NCBI RefSeq assembly: GCF_027571405.1
Contig: NZ_CP092968.1
Span: forward strand, 496,001 to 560,000
Length of the DNA: 64,000 nt
Direction of reading: 5' to 3'
Source: Methylocystis parvus OBBP
Lineage (GTDB): Bacteria; Pseudomonadota; Alphaproteobacteria; Rhizobiales; Beijerinckiaceae
Below, in pieces: positions 8,331 to 17,927 of this stretch. Made by a program: the position numbers and the translations under genes. Position 1 is the first letter of the stretch; every line of letters begins with the position of its first letter. Below the pieces are notes generated by a model that did not search any database, had not been told where the DNA came from, and saw nothing but the letters and a program-made list of their open reading frames with translations.

Positions 8331-8873
8331 TTGAGTTCCGCGACGGTAAGAGACCGGATTCTGGAGGCGGCGCTTCAGATTGTCGAAGAGCAGGGGATCA
8401 AGGCGCTGACCCAGCCGCGCGCGGCCGCCGCGGCGGGCGTCCGTCAGTCGCATCTGACCTATTATTTCCCGCGCAAGGCCGACCTCTTCGTGGCGCTCCT
8501 GCACGCGTCTCACGATCGGGCGAAGAAAAAGCCTCGCAAGGGCGGCGCGGAGACGTTCGATGACGTCATGCGCGCGCTTGAATCGCTGATGTTCGACCGC
8601 CAGCGCATGCGCTTTTTCCTGGGCATCGTTCTCGAAGCGAGCGAGGAAGACGATTTGCGCCCGATCCTCGCCGAGCATGCGCGGGCGCTCGCGGATCGCG
8701 TCGCGGCTCAGTTCGGGCGAGGCGGCGACGATCCGGACGTCGTCGCCTTCATAGATGCGGTGCGCGGAATGGGGATGCGCCAGCTTCTGGAAAGCGGCGG
8801 CGGCCCGCCCAACGAGCTGAACGCCGAGAAGATCGCCGGCGCCTTCGGCTTGCGGCGCCCGACAGGCGCGTAA
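8331..8873 (+). CDS. TetR/AcrR family transcriptional regulator
   Basis: A 180-residue TetR-type repressor. The N-terminal helix-turn-helix domain has 'RDRILEAALQIVEEQGIKAL', 'AAAAAGVRQSHLTYYFPRKA' and 'LFVALL', matching the family's helices 1-4; the rest is a helical ligand domain. No cysteine is present, and two Met-rich spots ('LMFDRQRMRF', 'RGMGMRQ') are the only obvious soft-metal candidates. The TTG start follows a GAGGG ribosome-binding site. The divergent position beside the copper-uptake locus and the palindrome in the shared intergenic region suggest it represses that locus and itself. The ligand is unknown. Confidence 0.88.
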   Translation: MSSATVRDRILEAALQIVEEQGIKALTQPRAAAAAGVRQSHLTYYFPRKADLFVALLHASHDRAKKKPRKGGAETFDDVMRALESLMFDRQRMRFFLGIVLEASEEDDLRPILAEHARALADRVAAQFGRGGDDPDVVAFIDAVRGMGMRQLLESGGGPPNELNAEKIAGAFGLRRPTGA

Positions 8874-8897
8874 TGTTTCGACGGCTTCGGTTCGGAC

Positions 8898-10223
8898 TTA
8901 TTGAGTAAGCCGAAGGGCCGTCGCCGCCATCGCCTTGTTGAAGAGCTGCTGCATGCCCTTTTGAATGTCGCCCGGCTGCGAGGCGACGTAGAAATAGCCA
9001 TTCGTCGCGCAGGATTGGAGGTTGGGCTCGATATTGGACGCGAAGGGGCCGATCAGCTTGTCATATTGTTCCGTTCCGACGAAGGGCACATAGGTCGTGT
9101 AGACGACGGCGACGATCACGTCCTTCTGCTTCAACGCGTCGCATGACCCCACAGGAAAGGCCCCGGTGTTCGCCTTGGTCAGGGAGGGACTCCACCAGGA
9201 CAAGGGCAATCCCGTCGGCGCGCTCATCCCGTTCCAACCTGTGTAAATCCCGTCCTCCACCCCGTCCGTGACGAGGAAAGCCACTTCCTGCGGACGGTCC
9301 GGCGCGAGGCCGTCGCCGCTGTTCGGCGTTTGCGATGCGAGCCAGGCGATGGCGTCGGCGGCCTGCGTGCCGTCGTCCGCGGTCGGCAGATCCAGCGCCT
9401 GCACCGCCGAGCCGACCGCGGTGAGGTCGCTGGTCAGGGCGACGAGCGGGTCCGTTGTGTGATCGAACGAATACGCCGCCATCTTGATGTGGTTGCGCGC
9501 ATTCGAGGCCGTCACGGTCTTTGCGGTGGCGACGAGCGCCGTCGTCGCGTCGCGCAGATCGTCGATGCGGAAGCGGATGCCTTGCGCTTTGGGGGCTTTA
9601 TAATAGGTTGTCGCATAAGAGGTCGTGTGACAGCCGAAGGCGCAGCCGGTCAGCGCCTGCATGCGCGTAATGTCGTCGGAGGTCGCGCCGATCCCCATCG
9701 ACATCGAATTGTCCAGCAGCATGCGGACATTCAGATAAAGCTGGCTGCCCATCGAAATGTTCGACGTCACCGATCCTTTCACCGGGATCGAGTTGAAGCC
9801 CATCAGTTTGGTCATGGCGGCGGGCATTTCGGCGGTATAGTTCACGGTCGCCGACCAAGACGTGTCGTTCTTTGCGAGAGTCAGGGTTTTAGCCGTGCCG
9901 TAATTCTGGAAGGCCATGTCGGCGAGGATGTATTGCGCGCCGGCGGCTTCGCCGAGCGTCTGAATTTGAGACAGCGAGCAATCCCCCGTGCTCGATTTGG
10001 CGAGGACGCAGTCCGCCTCCTTCTGCGCCGCCGCCTTCACAGCCGCGAGCGCGGCGCGATCGGAAAGGCGGTTGAGGCGCGTGCGCATGGTCGCGGCGCG
10101 GGTGTAGTCCAGCGCCGATCCCATCATCACAAAGATCGGGATCATCGCCAGGCCGAAAATGACCGCGACAGACCCACTTTCATTCGATGAAAAGCCGGCT
10201 CGCGTCGAAGCGGTTGCGCCCAT
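8898..10223 (-). CDS. TadG-like pilus-assembly protein with VWA domain
   Basis: A 441-residue protein with the TadE/TadG-type N-terminus: a short leader, then 'NESGSVAVIFGLAMIPIF' leading into one transmembrane helix (about 18-40). A von Willebrand A domain begins near residue 165 with the metal-ion motif DNSMS (DxSxS) in 'LLLDNSMSMG' and continues through 'VAFLVTDGVEDGIY'. Such proteins are exported surface or periplasmic components related to Flp (Tad) pili. No other tad genes are in the window, so it is an orphan here, as is common in Hyphomicrobiales. It ends convergently with the TetR gene. Confidence 0.82.
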   Translation of the reverse strand: MGATASTRAGFSSNESGSVAVIFGLAMIPIFVMMGSALDYTRAATMRTRLNRLSDRAALAAVKAAAQKEADCVLAKSSTGDCSLSQIQTLGEAAGAQYILADMAFQNYGTAKTLTLAKNDTSWSATVNYTAEMPAAMTKLMGFNSIPVKGSVTSNISMGSQLYLNVRMLLDNSMSMGIGATSDDITRMQALTGCAFGCHTTSYATTYYKAPKAQGIRFRIDDLRDATTALVATAKTVTASNARNHIKMAAYSFDHTTDPLVALTSDLTAVGSAVQALDLPTADDGTQAADAIAWLASQTPNSGDGLAPDRPQEVAFLVTDGVEDGIYTGWNGMSAPTGLPLSWWSPSLTKANTGAFPVGSCDALKQKDVIVAVVYTTYVPFVGTEQYDKLIGPFASNIEPNLQSCATNGYFYVASQPGDIQKGMQQLFNKAMAATALRLTQ

Positions 10224-10508
10224 TGCCTATTGTGTCCCCAGCCAAAACCGACGAAACGCCTGAAACTAGGCCAGAGGAGTTTCTGATTTCTTGATCGGAC
10301 TTCGGGATTGGCGCCTAAGATGCTTGGGTCGGTCGGCGCGCGACGGCGACTCTCGCGGCGATTCAAGAAGTTGAAGAAAAGCAGGCAATTGCCTCCCGGC
10401 ATTCAGGCTTAGTTTCCGCTTCGTTGCTCAGCTTTCGTCGCCCGGCGCCGCTTTCCCTAGCGCCGGGGCAGGTCTATAAGGCGCGCGCAGCTTGAGGATC
10501 GTCGACAC

Positions 10509-11720
10509 ATGCAGAAGATCAAGGTGGCCAATCCTGTCGTCGAGCTCGACGGCGACGAAATGACCCGCATCATCTGGGCCTTCATCAAGGACAAGCTGAT
10601 CCGGCCCTATCTCGACATTGATCTCCTCTATTACGACCTCTCCATCCAGAATCGCGACGCCACCAACGACCAGGTGACGATCGACGCCGCGAACGCCATC
10701 AAGCAGCATGGCGTCGGCGTGAAATGCGCCACCATCACGCCCGACGAAGCGCGCGTGAAGGAGTTCAACCTCAAGGAAATGTGGAAGTCGCCGAACGGCA
10801 CGATCCGCAACATCCTTGGCGGCGTCATCTTCCGCGAGCCGATCATCTGCACCAACGTGCCGCGTCTCGTGCCGCATTGGACGCAGCCCATCGTCGTCGG
10901 CCGTCACGCTTTCGGCGATCAATACAAGGCCACCGATTTCAAGGTTCCCGGCAAGGGTCGCCTGACGATCAAATTCGAGGGCGAAGACGGCGAAGCGATC
11001 GAGAAGGAAGTCTTCAAATTCCCCGGCGCCGGCGTCGCCATGGCGATGTACAATCTCGACGATTCGATCGTCGAATTCGCGCGCGCCACGTTCAATTACG
11101 GGCTGCAGCGCAAATTTCCCGTCTATCTTTCGACCAAGAACACGATCCTCAAAGCCTATGACGGCCGCTTCAAGGATATTTTCCTCGAAATCTACGAGAA
11201 GGAGTTCAAACCGCAATTCGAGGCGCTCGGTCTTTGGTACGAGCATCGCCTCATCGACGACATGGTGGCGTCGTCGCTGAAATGGGCCGGTGGCTATATC
11301 TGGGCCTGCAAGAACTATGATGGCGACGTGCAGTCGGACATTGTCGCGCAGGGCTTCGGCTCTCTCGGCCTCATGACCAGCGTATTGATGACGCCGGACG
11401 GCAAGACGGTGGAGGCCGAAGCGGCGCATGGCACGGTGACGCGCCATTATCGCGAGCATCAGAAGGGTCACGAGACGTCGACCAACTCCATCGCGTCGAT
11501 CTTCGCCTGGACGCGCGGACTTGCGCATCGCGCCAAGCTCGACGGTAATGAGGATCTCGCGCGTTTCTCGAAGACGCTCGAGGAAGTCTGCGTGAAGACG
11601 GTCGAAGCCGGCTTCATGACGAAGGACCTCGCTTTGCTCGTCGGCCATCATCAAAAGTGGCTGTCGACGACGGGATTCCTCGACAAGGTCGACGAAAACC
11701 TGCGTAAGGCGATGGAGTAG
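10509..11720 (+). CDS. icd: NADP-dependent isocitrate dehydrogenase
   Basis: A 403-residue enzyme of the homodimeric, eukaryote-like type II NADP-IDH group usual in alphaproteobacteria. Characteristic segments are '[19 protein letters not shown]', '[19 protein letters not shown]', '[19 protein letters not shown]' and '[17 protein letters not shown]'. It oxidises isocitrate to 2-oxoglutarate in the TCA cycle, making NADPH and CO2. The ATG start lies about 14 bp after a TTGAGGATCG stretch that may serve as ribosome-binding region. It stands alone, with intergenic gaps on both sides. Confidence 0.96.
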   Translation: MQKIKVANPVVELDGDEMTRIIWAFIKDKLIRPYLDIDLLYYDLSIQNRDATNDQVTIDAANAIKQHGVGVKCATITPDEARVKEFNLKEMWKSPNGTIRNILGGVIFREPIICTNVPRLVPHWTQPIVVGRHAFGDQYKATDFKVPGKGRLTIKFEGEDGEAIEKEVFKFPGAGVAMAMYNLDDSIVEFARATFNYGLQRKFPVYLSTKNTILKAYDGRFKDIFLEIYEKEFKPQFEALGLWYEHRLIDDMVASSLKWAGGYIWACKNYDGDVQSDIVAQGFGSLGLMTSVLMTPDGKTVEAEAAHGTVTRHYREHQKGHETSTNSIASIFAWTRGLAHRAKLDGNEDLARFSKTLEEVCVKTVEAGFMTKDLALLVGHHQKWLSTTGFLDKVDENLRKAME

Positions 11721-11979
11721 CGGTCCAAAGAGACTGTTTCCGGCGTCCCGAATGCGTTGGCGGCCATTGGCCGCCGGCGCCGCGACGCATATAGAAATGC
11801 TGCTCCAAATCGGTTGTTTCCGCGCGCTTGGCGGCGCGGCCGCGCGGCCGCGTCTCCTTTAGAGCTGTGATTGCGGCGACTCCCAAAAGATTCGCGCGTG
11901 CATGCGGCGAAGAGATTGTGTCGGCTTCCGCGCCCGTCTATATAGGCGCCGCCTATGGTCCAACACGGGATTCGCGGCA

Positions 11980-12396
11980 ATGACGGTGGATCTGGACGAA
12001 GCCTATAAGCCGTCGGAAGACGAGCCTTTCATGTGCGACCGGCAGCGCGAATATTTTCGCCGGAAGCTTTTGGCCTGGAAAGAAGACATTCTTCACGAAA
12101 GCCGCGAGACGCTCGCGGCGCTTCAGAACGAAAACGAGAACCATCCCGATCTCGCGGATCGCGCGTCATCCGAGACCGACAGAGCGATCGAGCTTCGCGC
12201 CCGCGACCGCCAGAGGAAGCTCATCGCCAAGATCGACGCCGCCCTGGGCCGGCTGGATGACGGCACTTACGGTTATTGCGAGGAGACGGGTGAGCCGATT
12301 TCGCTGAAGCGTCTCGACGCGCGGCCGATCGCGACCCTTTCGATCGAGGCGCAGGAAAGACACGAGCGGCGCGAAAAGGTCTATCGCGACGACTGA
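11980..12396 (+). CDS. dksA: DksA/TraR-type RNA polymerase-binding regulator
   Basis: A 138-residue protein with the DksA layout: coiled-coil helices with 'QREYFRRKLLAWKEDILHES' and a tip region containing 'DLADRASSETDRAIELRARD', then the C-terminal zinc-finger-like module 'YGYCEETGEPISLKRL'. DksA binds the RNA polymerase secondary channel and mediates ppGpp control of stable RNA and amino-acid promoters. Only one of the four classical zinc-finger cysteines remains; the others are Thr, Ala and Glu-like positions, as in several alphaproteobacterial DksA proteins. A strong hairpin terminator follows 25 bp after the stop. Confidence 0.9.
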   Translation: MTVDLDEAYKPSEDEPFMCDRQREYFRRKLLAWKEDILHESRETLAALQNENENHPDLADRASSETDRAIELRARDRQRKLIAKIDAALGRLDDGTYGYCEETGEPISLKRLDARPIATLSIEAQERHERREKVYRDD

Positions 12397-12420
12397 CGCA
12401 GAAGAAATCTCTGGAAAAGA

Positions 12421-12451
12421 AAGGGCGTCGCCAATCTGGCGACGCCCTTTG
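12421..12451 (+). terminator. Rho-independent terminator after dksA
   Basis: Near-perfect 13-bp stem (AAAGGGCGTCGCC and its complement) around the five-base loop AATCT, ending in CCCTTT. It is placed just after the dksA stop codon. Confidence 0.75.
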
Positions 12452-12594
12452 CGTCTGTCGTGGACCTCCGGGCGGAAGCTTGCTGGAGCGCCAGATCGCG
12501 CTTTCGGTTCGGACTGACGTATTGCGCCGCGTCTCGTTGCGCGAAAGCGGGAATCGAGAGCGAGCCGCACGCCCGGAATGTCTTCAAAAGCGAG

Positions 12595-12631
12595 AGGGCG
12601 TCGCCGATATTCAGCGACGCCCTTTCTTTTT
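12595..12631 (+). terminator. Second hairpin with T-run, same stem as the dksA terminator
   Basis: Ten-bp stem AGGGCGTCGC/GCGACGCCCT with a nine-base loop, followed on the plus strand by TTCTTTTTA. The T-run overlaps the stop codon of the convergent FliO-like gene. The T-rich tail favours plus-strand termination, although no plus-strand gene is recognised between the two hairpins. Confidence 0.55.
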
Positions 12632-13577
12632 ATTCCTTCTCGGGCCGGCCGAGCAGACGGGCCATTTCCGCCTCAAGCGACTCCAGCGGATCCACTTCCG
12701 GCGCGGCCGGCGGAGGCGCCGGCGGCGGGGCGGGGGGAGCCGGCGGGGGGGCTGGCGGCGGGGCCGGGGGCCGCACCTGAGCCGGCGGCGGCGGCGGCGC
12801 GGCTGGAGCCGGCGGAGGAGTCGGAGGCGCGGCCGGCGCGGGAGCCGAGGCAGGGGGCGGCGGAGGGGCCGGAGGAGCGACCGCGGCAGGCGGCGGCGGT
12901 GGTGGCGGCGGCGCGGCAGGCTTGGGCGGCGCGGGCGGCGGCGGCGCGGCGGGGCCGGCCTCGCCCTTCGGCTGGATCAGGCGCTGCGTGCGCGCAAGAA
13001 ACGGCGGCGTCGCGGGACGCGGAGCCGCAGGCCGCGGCGGCGGGGGAGCGGGACGCGCAGGCGGCGGCGCGGGCGGCGCGGCGGCGGGGCCGGGCGCAGG
13101 AGCCGGCGCGGCGGCGGGCTCGACGGGCGGCTTGCTCGGCGCGGGCGCGAAAAGATCCGGCGGCAGATTCAGCGGCCCCGGCGCGGGCTGCTTGGGAGCG
13201 GGGCCGGGCGCGGGCGGCGGGGCGGGCGCTTCGGCCGGACCTGGCGGCCATGCGCCCGCCGGCGCGGCGCGCCCTTCCGTCGCCGGCCGCGCGGCGCCCT
13301 CGGGCCGGGCGATCGAGCCTTCCACAAGAAGATCGTTGGGGCCGCCGATCAGCAGCAGATGTTCCGTATTGTCGCGACGGACGATGACGAGCTGACGCTC
13401 GCGGTCGAGGTCGAATACGTCGACGACGTCAAGTCGACGCCCGCCCTTCTTCGCTGCATTGGCGCGTATTCTCCGCCCAAAGAGAAGTCGGAAAATGTAA
13501 AGGACGAGAAGCGCGGCGATGAGGAACGCCACGATTGCTCCGAGAACCGGGAGCAGTTGTGAGAATTTTTCTTGCAT
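12630..13577 (-). CDS. FliO/MopB-like membrane protein with long Pro/Ala-rich tail
   Basis: A 315-residue protein. The N-terminal 100 residues resemble FliO: one transmembrane helix (about 10-32) and then the small domain 'DLDRERQLVIVRRDNTEHLL' with 'GGPNDLLVEGSI'. FliO assists assembly of the flagellar export gate. Residues from about 105 to 295 are almost pure Pro and Ala, and the end 'LESLEAEMARLLGRPEKE' is an amphipathic helix. The tail is far longer than in typical FliO and no flagellar genes lie nearby, so the protein may serve another purpose. It is divergent from cckA, with a CtrA box in the shared region. Confidence 0.65.
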   Translation of the reverse strand: MQEKFSQLLPVLGAIVAFLIAALLVLYIFRLLFGRRIRANAAKKGGRRLDVVDVFDLDRERQLVIVRRDNTEHLLLIGGPNDLLVEGSIARPEGAARPATEGRAAPAGAWPPGPAEAPAPPPAPGPAPKQPAPGPLNLPPDLFAPAPSKPPVEPAAAPAPAPGPAAAPPAPPPARPAPPPPRPAAPRPATPPFLARTQRLIQPKGEAGPAAPPPPAPPKPAAPPPPPPPPAAVAPPAPPPPPASAPAPAAPPTPPPAPAAPPPPPAQVRPPAPPPAPPPAPPAPPPAPPPAAPEVDPLESLEAEMARLLGRPEKE

Positions 13578-13879
13578 GAACCGCAGGTCTCTCTTCGAAC
13601 GCGCCTGAACCTTGCCAAATTAACAGCTTTCAGGGCAAGAGGCTCGAAAAGGTTAATCAATGGTTAATGGAAAGTTCGCGCGCGCGAAACTGCAATGAGG
13701 CCGTTGCCTTCGGTCCCGGGGACAGCCATTCTTTCTGGCGATTCTGGCGAACTTCGCGGTTTGACGAATCGAGCGGCGGCGCGCCGGTTCGACGCGCGCC
13801 TCCGTTAACCATATTCTGGCATGCAGAGCGAATCGTCTGGCGCGCGCGACGTCCCAGGCGCCAGAGCAGGGCGTTCAGG
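13578..13879. other. Divergent promoter region of the FliO-like gene and cckA
   Basis: A 302-bp region holding no gene. It must contain the promoters of both divergent genes. A perfect TTAA-N7-TTAA motif, annotated separately, lies about 75 bp upstream of the FliO-like start. Confidence 0.55.
13653..13667. promoter_or_regulatory. Putative CtrA-binding site (TTAA-N7-TTAA)
   Basis: TTAATCAATGGTTAA matches the full CtrA consensus TTAA-N7-TTAA exactly. It lies between the FliO-like gene and cckA. CtrA is the cell-cycle response regulator phosphorylated through the CckA-ChpT relay, so CtrA control of either neighbour would be a feedback or flagellar-type link. Confidence 0.55.
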
Positions 13880-16408
13880 ATGACCGACAGGGCGGCCCCG
13901 ACCGCATTTGACCGAAGCGAGCGGCCCGGAAGCGCAGGGCTCGTGCTGGCTCTCGTCTTCGCCGTCGTCGTGGTGCTGGGCGTCTTCTTCCTGGCGCCGG
14001 CGGCGCTGGCGCCGCGTTTCGTGATGCTGGCGCTGGCGCTCTTCGGCGTTGCTGGCGTCTTCTTCCTTTTCGCCTACGCCGTCGGGCTCATTCAATTCTC
14101 GGCCCGCGCCGCGCGCAACGACCTCACCAAGCTCATCGCCGACTCGACGACCGAGGGCCTGCTGGTCACCAAGGGCGATACGCAGATCGCTTACGCCAAC
14201 GACGCCTATATGGCGCTGTGCGGCGCGCGCGACGGTTCCGGCCTGCAGGTGGTGGAGCGGCTGTTTTCGGGACCGCCGGAGGTCTCCGAAGCCATCTACC
14301 GGCTGGCCCAGGCCGCGCGGTCGGGAACGGCCCATGTCGAGGATTTGCGTCTCTCGCCCCCGCTTACGGGCGTCGGCGCGGTGGGCTGGTACCGCATCAA
14401 GGTGCGGCCCTTGCCGCAGGCGGGACCGCGCGCCACGCTCTGGCGCGTCGGAGACGTCACCGGCGAGCGTCAGCGGCAGGAGGGCGTTTTCCAGGAGCTT
14501 CAGCACGCCATCGACTTCCTGGATCATGCGCCGGCGGGCTTCTTCTCGGCCGATCCCGACGGCTCCGTCTCCTATATGAACAAGACCCTGGCCGGTTGGC
14601 TCGGCTACGACCTCACGCAAGTCGGCTCGGGCGGCGCGTCGCTCGGCTCGATCGTCGCCAATAACGGCGCGGCGCTGCTCGCGGCGGTGTCCGGTTCGCC
14701 GGGCGAGGTGCGCACGGATCAGATCGATATCGACCTGCGCTGCCGCAACGGCCGCTCGCTGCCGGTGCGGCTGCTGCATCAGGTCGCCTTCGGTCAGGAC
14801 GGCGCCGCCGGCTCGTCCCGCACGCTCGTGCTCAATCGGGCGGCGGGAGAGAAACCGGAAGAGGATCTGCGCGCGGCGGAGGTTCGTTTCGCGCGCTTCT
14901 TCAATTCGACGCCCATGGCGATCGCGACGCTCGACGCCGATGGGCGCGTGCAGGACTCGAACGCCGCTTTCGCCAAGCTGCTGCCCAAGGCGCTGAAGGC
15001 CGGGCACGGCAGAGAGCAATGGTCGCTTCTCGCCGGTCTTTCGGAGCGCGACGCCGAGGCGTTGCGCAAAGCCGTCCAGGATGCGCTGGAGGGCAAGAGC
15101 GACGTCAAGCCCGTCAATGTCTCCTTCGAGGAAGGCGCTGGCCCGCGGTCGGCGCGGTTCTTCGTTTCGCCGGCCGAGGATTCGGGCCAGAAGGGCGCGA
15201 CGATCTATGCGCTCGACACCACCGAGCAGCGCAAGCTGCAGGAGGAGTTCGCCCAATCCCAGAAAATGAACGCGGTTGGCCAGCTCGCGGGCGGCATCGC
15301 GCATGACTTCAACAATATGCTCACGGCCATCATCGGCTATTCCGATCTGCTGCTGTCGAGCCACCGCCCGACTGATCCGGCTTTCCGCGACATCCGCCAG
15401 ATCAAGGAGACGGCGAACCGGGCCGCCGGCCTCACCCGCCAGCTTCTCGCCTTCTCGCGCCGGCAGACGCTGCGTCCGCAGGTCCTGCAACTCGGCGACA
15501 CGCTGTCCGAGCTGCAAATCCTGCTGCGGCGGGTCGTCGGCGAAAAGAACGAACTCGACCTGCGCCACGGCCGCGACCTCTGGTACGTCAAGGCCGACAC
15601 GACCCAGTTCGAGCAGGTCATCATCAATCTGGTCGTCAACGCCCGCGACGCCATGCCGGAATCCGGCGGCCGCGTGCAGATCCGCACGCGGAACGTCTCG
15701 AAGGACGATTGCGCGAGCTTCGGCGAGGCGCATCTCGTCGCGGCGGACTATGTGCTGGTCGAGGTTGAGGATAATGGCTCGGGCATTCCGCCCGAAGTGA
15801 TCGAGAAGATTTTCGAGCCGTTTTTCACGACCAAGGAAGTCGGCAAGGGCACCGGGCTTGGGCTCTCGACCGTATTCGGCATCGTCAAGCAATCGGGCGG
15901 CTTCATCTTCGCGTCGAGTGAAGTCGGCAGAGGCACGGTCTTCCGCATCTTCCTCCCGCGCTACATCCCTGAGGCGAAGGAAACGCCGCAAAAGGAGTCC
16001 GAAGCGCCGAAGGCGGCCGCGGACTATACGGGGCAGGGCGTCATCCTGCTCGTCGAGGACGAGGACGCCGTGCGCTCCATCGGCGCGCGCGCCCTCAAAT
16101 CGCGAGGCTTCACCGTGCTCGAGGCCACGACGGGCCTTGAAGCGCTGGAAGTCGTCGAGGAGGTCGGCGGCAAGGTCGACCTCATCGTCTCGGACGTGGT
16201 GATGCCCGAAATGGACGGGCCCACAATGTTCGCCGAACTGCGCAAGCGCGGCATCGCCGCCAAGGTGATTTTCGTCTCCGGCTATGCCGAAGAGGCTTTC
16301 GCCAAGAACCTGCCGGAGGGCGATTTCGGCTTCCTGCCCAAGCCCTTCTCGATCAAGCAATTGATCGAGACGGTGAAGTCCCACATGGCCGGGGACGGCG
16401 CGGCGTAG
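13880..16408 (+). CDS. cckA: Hybrid sensor histidine kinase CckA
   Basis: An 842-residue protein. Two transmembrane helices lie near residues 20-75, followed by PAS-like sensor segments (with '[20 protein letters not shown]' and '[15 protein letters not shown]'). The HisKA domain has '[20 protein letters not shown]', phospho-His near 475. The ATPase domain has '[20 protein letters not shown]' and '[18 protein letters not shown]'. A receiver domain closes the protein with '[14 protein letters not shown]', phospho-Asp near 771. This is the CckA architecture; CckA feeds phosphate via ChpT to CtrA and CpdR in alphaproteobacteria. The ATG start is preceded by weak CAGG; a longer frame from 13667 adds non-homologous residues. 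Confidence 0.92.
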   Translation: MTDRAAPTAFDRSERPGSAGLVLALVFAVVVVLGVFFLAPAALAPRFVMLALALFGVAGVFFLFAYAVGLIQFSARAARNDLTKLIADSTTEGLLVTKGDTQIAYANDAYMALCGARDGSGLQVVERLFSGPPEVSEAIYRLAQAARSGTAHVEDLRLSPPLTGVGAVGWYRIKVRPLPQAGPRATLWRVGDVTGERQRQEGVFQELQHAIDFLDHAPAGFFSADPDGSVSYMNKTLAGWLGYDLTQVGSGGASLGSIVANNGAALLAAVSGSPGEVRTDQIDIDLRCRNGRSLPVRLLHQVAFGQDGAAGSSRTLVLNRAAGEKPEEDLRAAEVRFARFFNSTPMAIATLDADGRVQDSNAAFAKLLPKALKAGHGREQWSLLAGLSERDAEALRKAVQDALEGKSDVKPVNVSFEEGAGPRSARFFVSPAEDSGQKGATIYALDTTEQRKLQEEFAQSQKMNAVGQLAGGIAHDFNNMLTAIIGYSDLLLSSHRPTDPAFRDIRQIKETANRAAGLTRQLLAFSRRQTLRPQVLQLGDTLSELQILLRRVVGEKNELDLRHGRDLWYVKADTTQFEQVIINLVVNARDAMPESGGRVQIRTRNVSKDDCASFGEAHLVAADYVLVEVEDNGSGIPPEVIEKIFEPFFTTKEVGKGTGLGLSTVFGIVKQSGGFIFASSEVGRGTVFRIFLPRYIPEAKETPQKESEAPKAAADYTGQGVILLVEDEDAVRSIGARALKSRGFTVLEATTGLEALEVVEEVGGKVDLIVSDVVMPEMDGPTMFAELRKRGIAAKVIFVSGYAEEAFAKNLPEGDFGFLPKPFSIKQLIETVKSHMAGDGAA

Positions 16409-16572
16409 GCTGAAGAAAACCTGGCCGCGCGCCCTTCGGAAGGAAAACGCCAAACGGGGACGGGATCGTCAAAAAACTCGCCTGGAGCGCGGCCTTCCTG
16501 ATGAGCGCTCGCCTGCTCTTCAAGGAATGGCGCGGCCGGCGACGCCGCGGCTGACCAACAGCCAAATTCGCG

Positions 16573-17706
16573 TCAAAGCGTCGGCGCCACCACGCGCACC
16601 CGGCGCTTCACGCCATCCGGCCCGACCACTTCGCGAAAAACCTCCGGCGCGCCGGTCGTCACGCTGCCTTGCGTGCCGCGCAGCCCGTCGCCGACGAGCG
16701 GCGCCGCGACGGCCGCCGCGCCTTCGGGCCTCCTGGCGCGCGGATCGCCGGACTGGATCGGACGCGACATCTGCTCCGCCTGCTCGGCGGTGATCATCTG
16801 ATCCTTTTTGTTGCGCTCGGCGAGCATGCGTTCGGCTTCGGCGAGCGCTTCCGTCCAGCTCTGGCCCTGAGGCTTGCAGCCGCAGGAGGGCTCGTAGCTC
16901 TTCTCGAATTTGCGCGCGTTGGGGTGGTCGGCATAGGGCTCGCCATCGATGGAGACGGCCGAGTCGAGCCCTTTCCATTGCGACTGGGTGTAGAGCTTCG
17001 CCTCCGCGCCCGGACACATGGCCTTGCAGAAGGCGTTGAGATCGTCGAGCTGCGAGGCCTTCGCCGAATAGGTGATCGGGAAAAAGCCGCCGTCGCAGGA
17101 ACGCACGCATATCGCCATGGGACCGCCGCTCGGACGCTGATCCACCGGCTCGCCTTCGTCCTGATAATTCGGGTCGAGCGTCGGGTCCGGCGCGCCGACC
17201 GGAACCTCGCGCAGCCCGGTTGTCCGGTCGGGCGCGCCGACGCCGAAAAGCTCTTCGAAAAAGCTTTTGGGCTGGGGCTCGCGCGCCGAAGCGCGTTGCC
17301 GGCAATCCACCTCGTATCGGGCCATCAGCGCCTGCCGCTGACTGTCGTCGGACGCGCCCTGGTCATAAGCGGCGATCGTGCCCTCCAGCGCGTTGAGCCT
17401 GGCGTTGACGCTCCCGCATTGCGGCGGCGGCGGATCGCCGAAGAAAAGGAATTGCTGCTGGTCGCAGCCCATGGCGTGCGCCTTGGCGGCGAGGCGGCCA
17501 TATTCCGCGCGCTGCTTGGCGGCGGCGGCGCGATAGCGGGCCTGCATGCCCTCGGCGCCCGCTTTGGCGATCTGGGCGCGCAAATCCGTGCAGTAGCCGC
17601 TTTCGGCCCGCGCCTGCCGCGGGGCGCAGGCCAGAACAAGAAGCGCCGTAGCGAAAGCGACGGCGAAACGTCCGCGGAAATTCATCGGCCCCAAAGTCGG
17701 CCTCAT
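16573..17706 (-). CDS. DUF2865 domain-containing secreted protein
   Basis: A 377-residue exported protein with a signal peptide (about 8-33, ending QARAES). The mature region begins 'GYCTDLRAQIAKAG', carries 'YGRLAAKAHAMGCDQQQFLF' and a central cysteine-rich part 'AICVRSCDGGFFPITYS', 'FCKAMCPGAEAKLY' and 'SCGCKPQGQSW'. This pattern is that of DUF2865 proteins of Hyphomicrobiales, whose function is unknown. The start is the ATG with GGAG nine bases upstream; an ATG seven codons later is the alternative. The even number of cysteines fits disulfides in the periplasm. Confidence 0.8.
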   Translation of the reverse strand: MRPTLGPMNFRGRFAVAFATALLVLACAPRQARAESGYCTDLRAQIAKAGAEGMQARYRAAAAKQRAEYGRLAAKAHAMGCDQQQFLFFGDPPPPQCGSVNARLNALEGTIAAYDQGASDDSQRQALMARYEVDCRQRASAREPQPKSFFEELFGVGAPDRTTGLREVPVGAPDPTLDPNYQDEGEPVDQRPSGGPMAICVRSCDGGFFPITYSAKASQLDDLNAFCKAMCPGAEAKLYTQSQWKGLDSAVSIDGEPYADHPNARKFEKSYEPSCGCKPQGQSWTEALAEAERMLAERNKKDQMITAEQAEQMSRPIQSGDPRARRPEGAAAVAAPLVGDGLRGTQGSVTTGAPEVFREVVGPDGVKRRVRVVAPTL

Positions 17707-17927
17707 TGCGTGCTCCGGCTGCCGGCCCGGCGCGGGGCGATCTTCGAGCCTCTCCGCGCGGCGGGTCCTTTTTAGGAATCGCGGCGCCCGTTCTTGGCAT
17801 ATTCGCTTATTTGCGCCGGCGATCAAATCGATGCGGGATTGTGCCCGTCATCATGTCGGCAACAAGGCGGGCGCGCGAGCCTGCGGCAAGCGCGTAGAAA
17901 GCGGCGAGATCCGAGCTTGCAGGACCG

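Noticed and set aside
12480..13562. Long Arg/Gly-rich plus-strand frames opposite the FliO-like gene
   Set aside because: They are the complement of the Pro/Ala-rich tail; no start signal or domain.
13805..16453. An 882-codon open frame opposite cckA
   Set aside because: High GC keeps the reverse frame open; its translation is Arg/Asp/His-rich without motifs, while the plus frame is a complete kinase.
16412..16555. A short plus-strand frame after cckA ending in a Lys/Arg-rich peptide
   Set aside because: The hydrophobic-basic sequence is protein-like but has no usable start codon in frame beyond a 17-residue tail.
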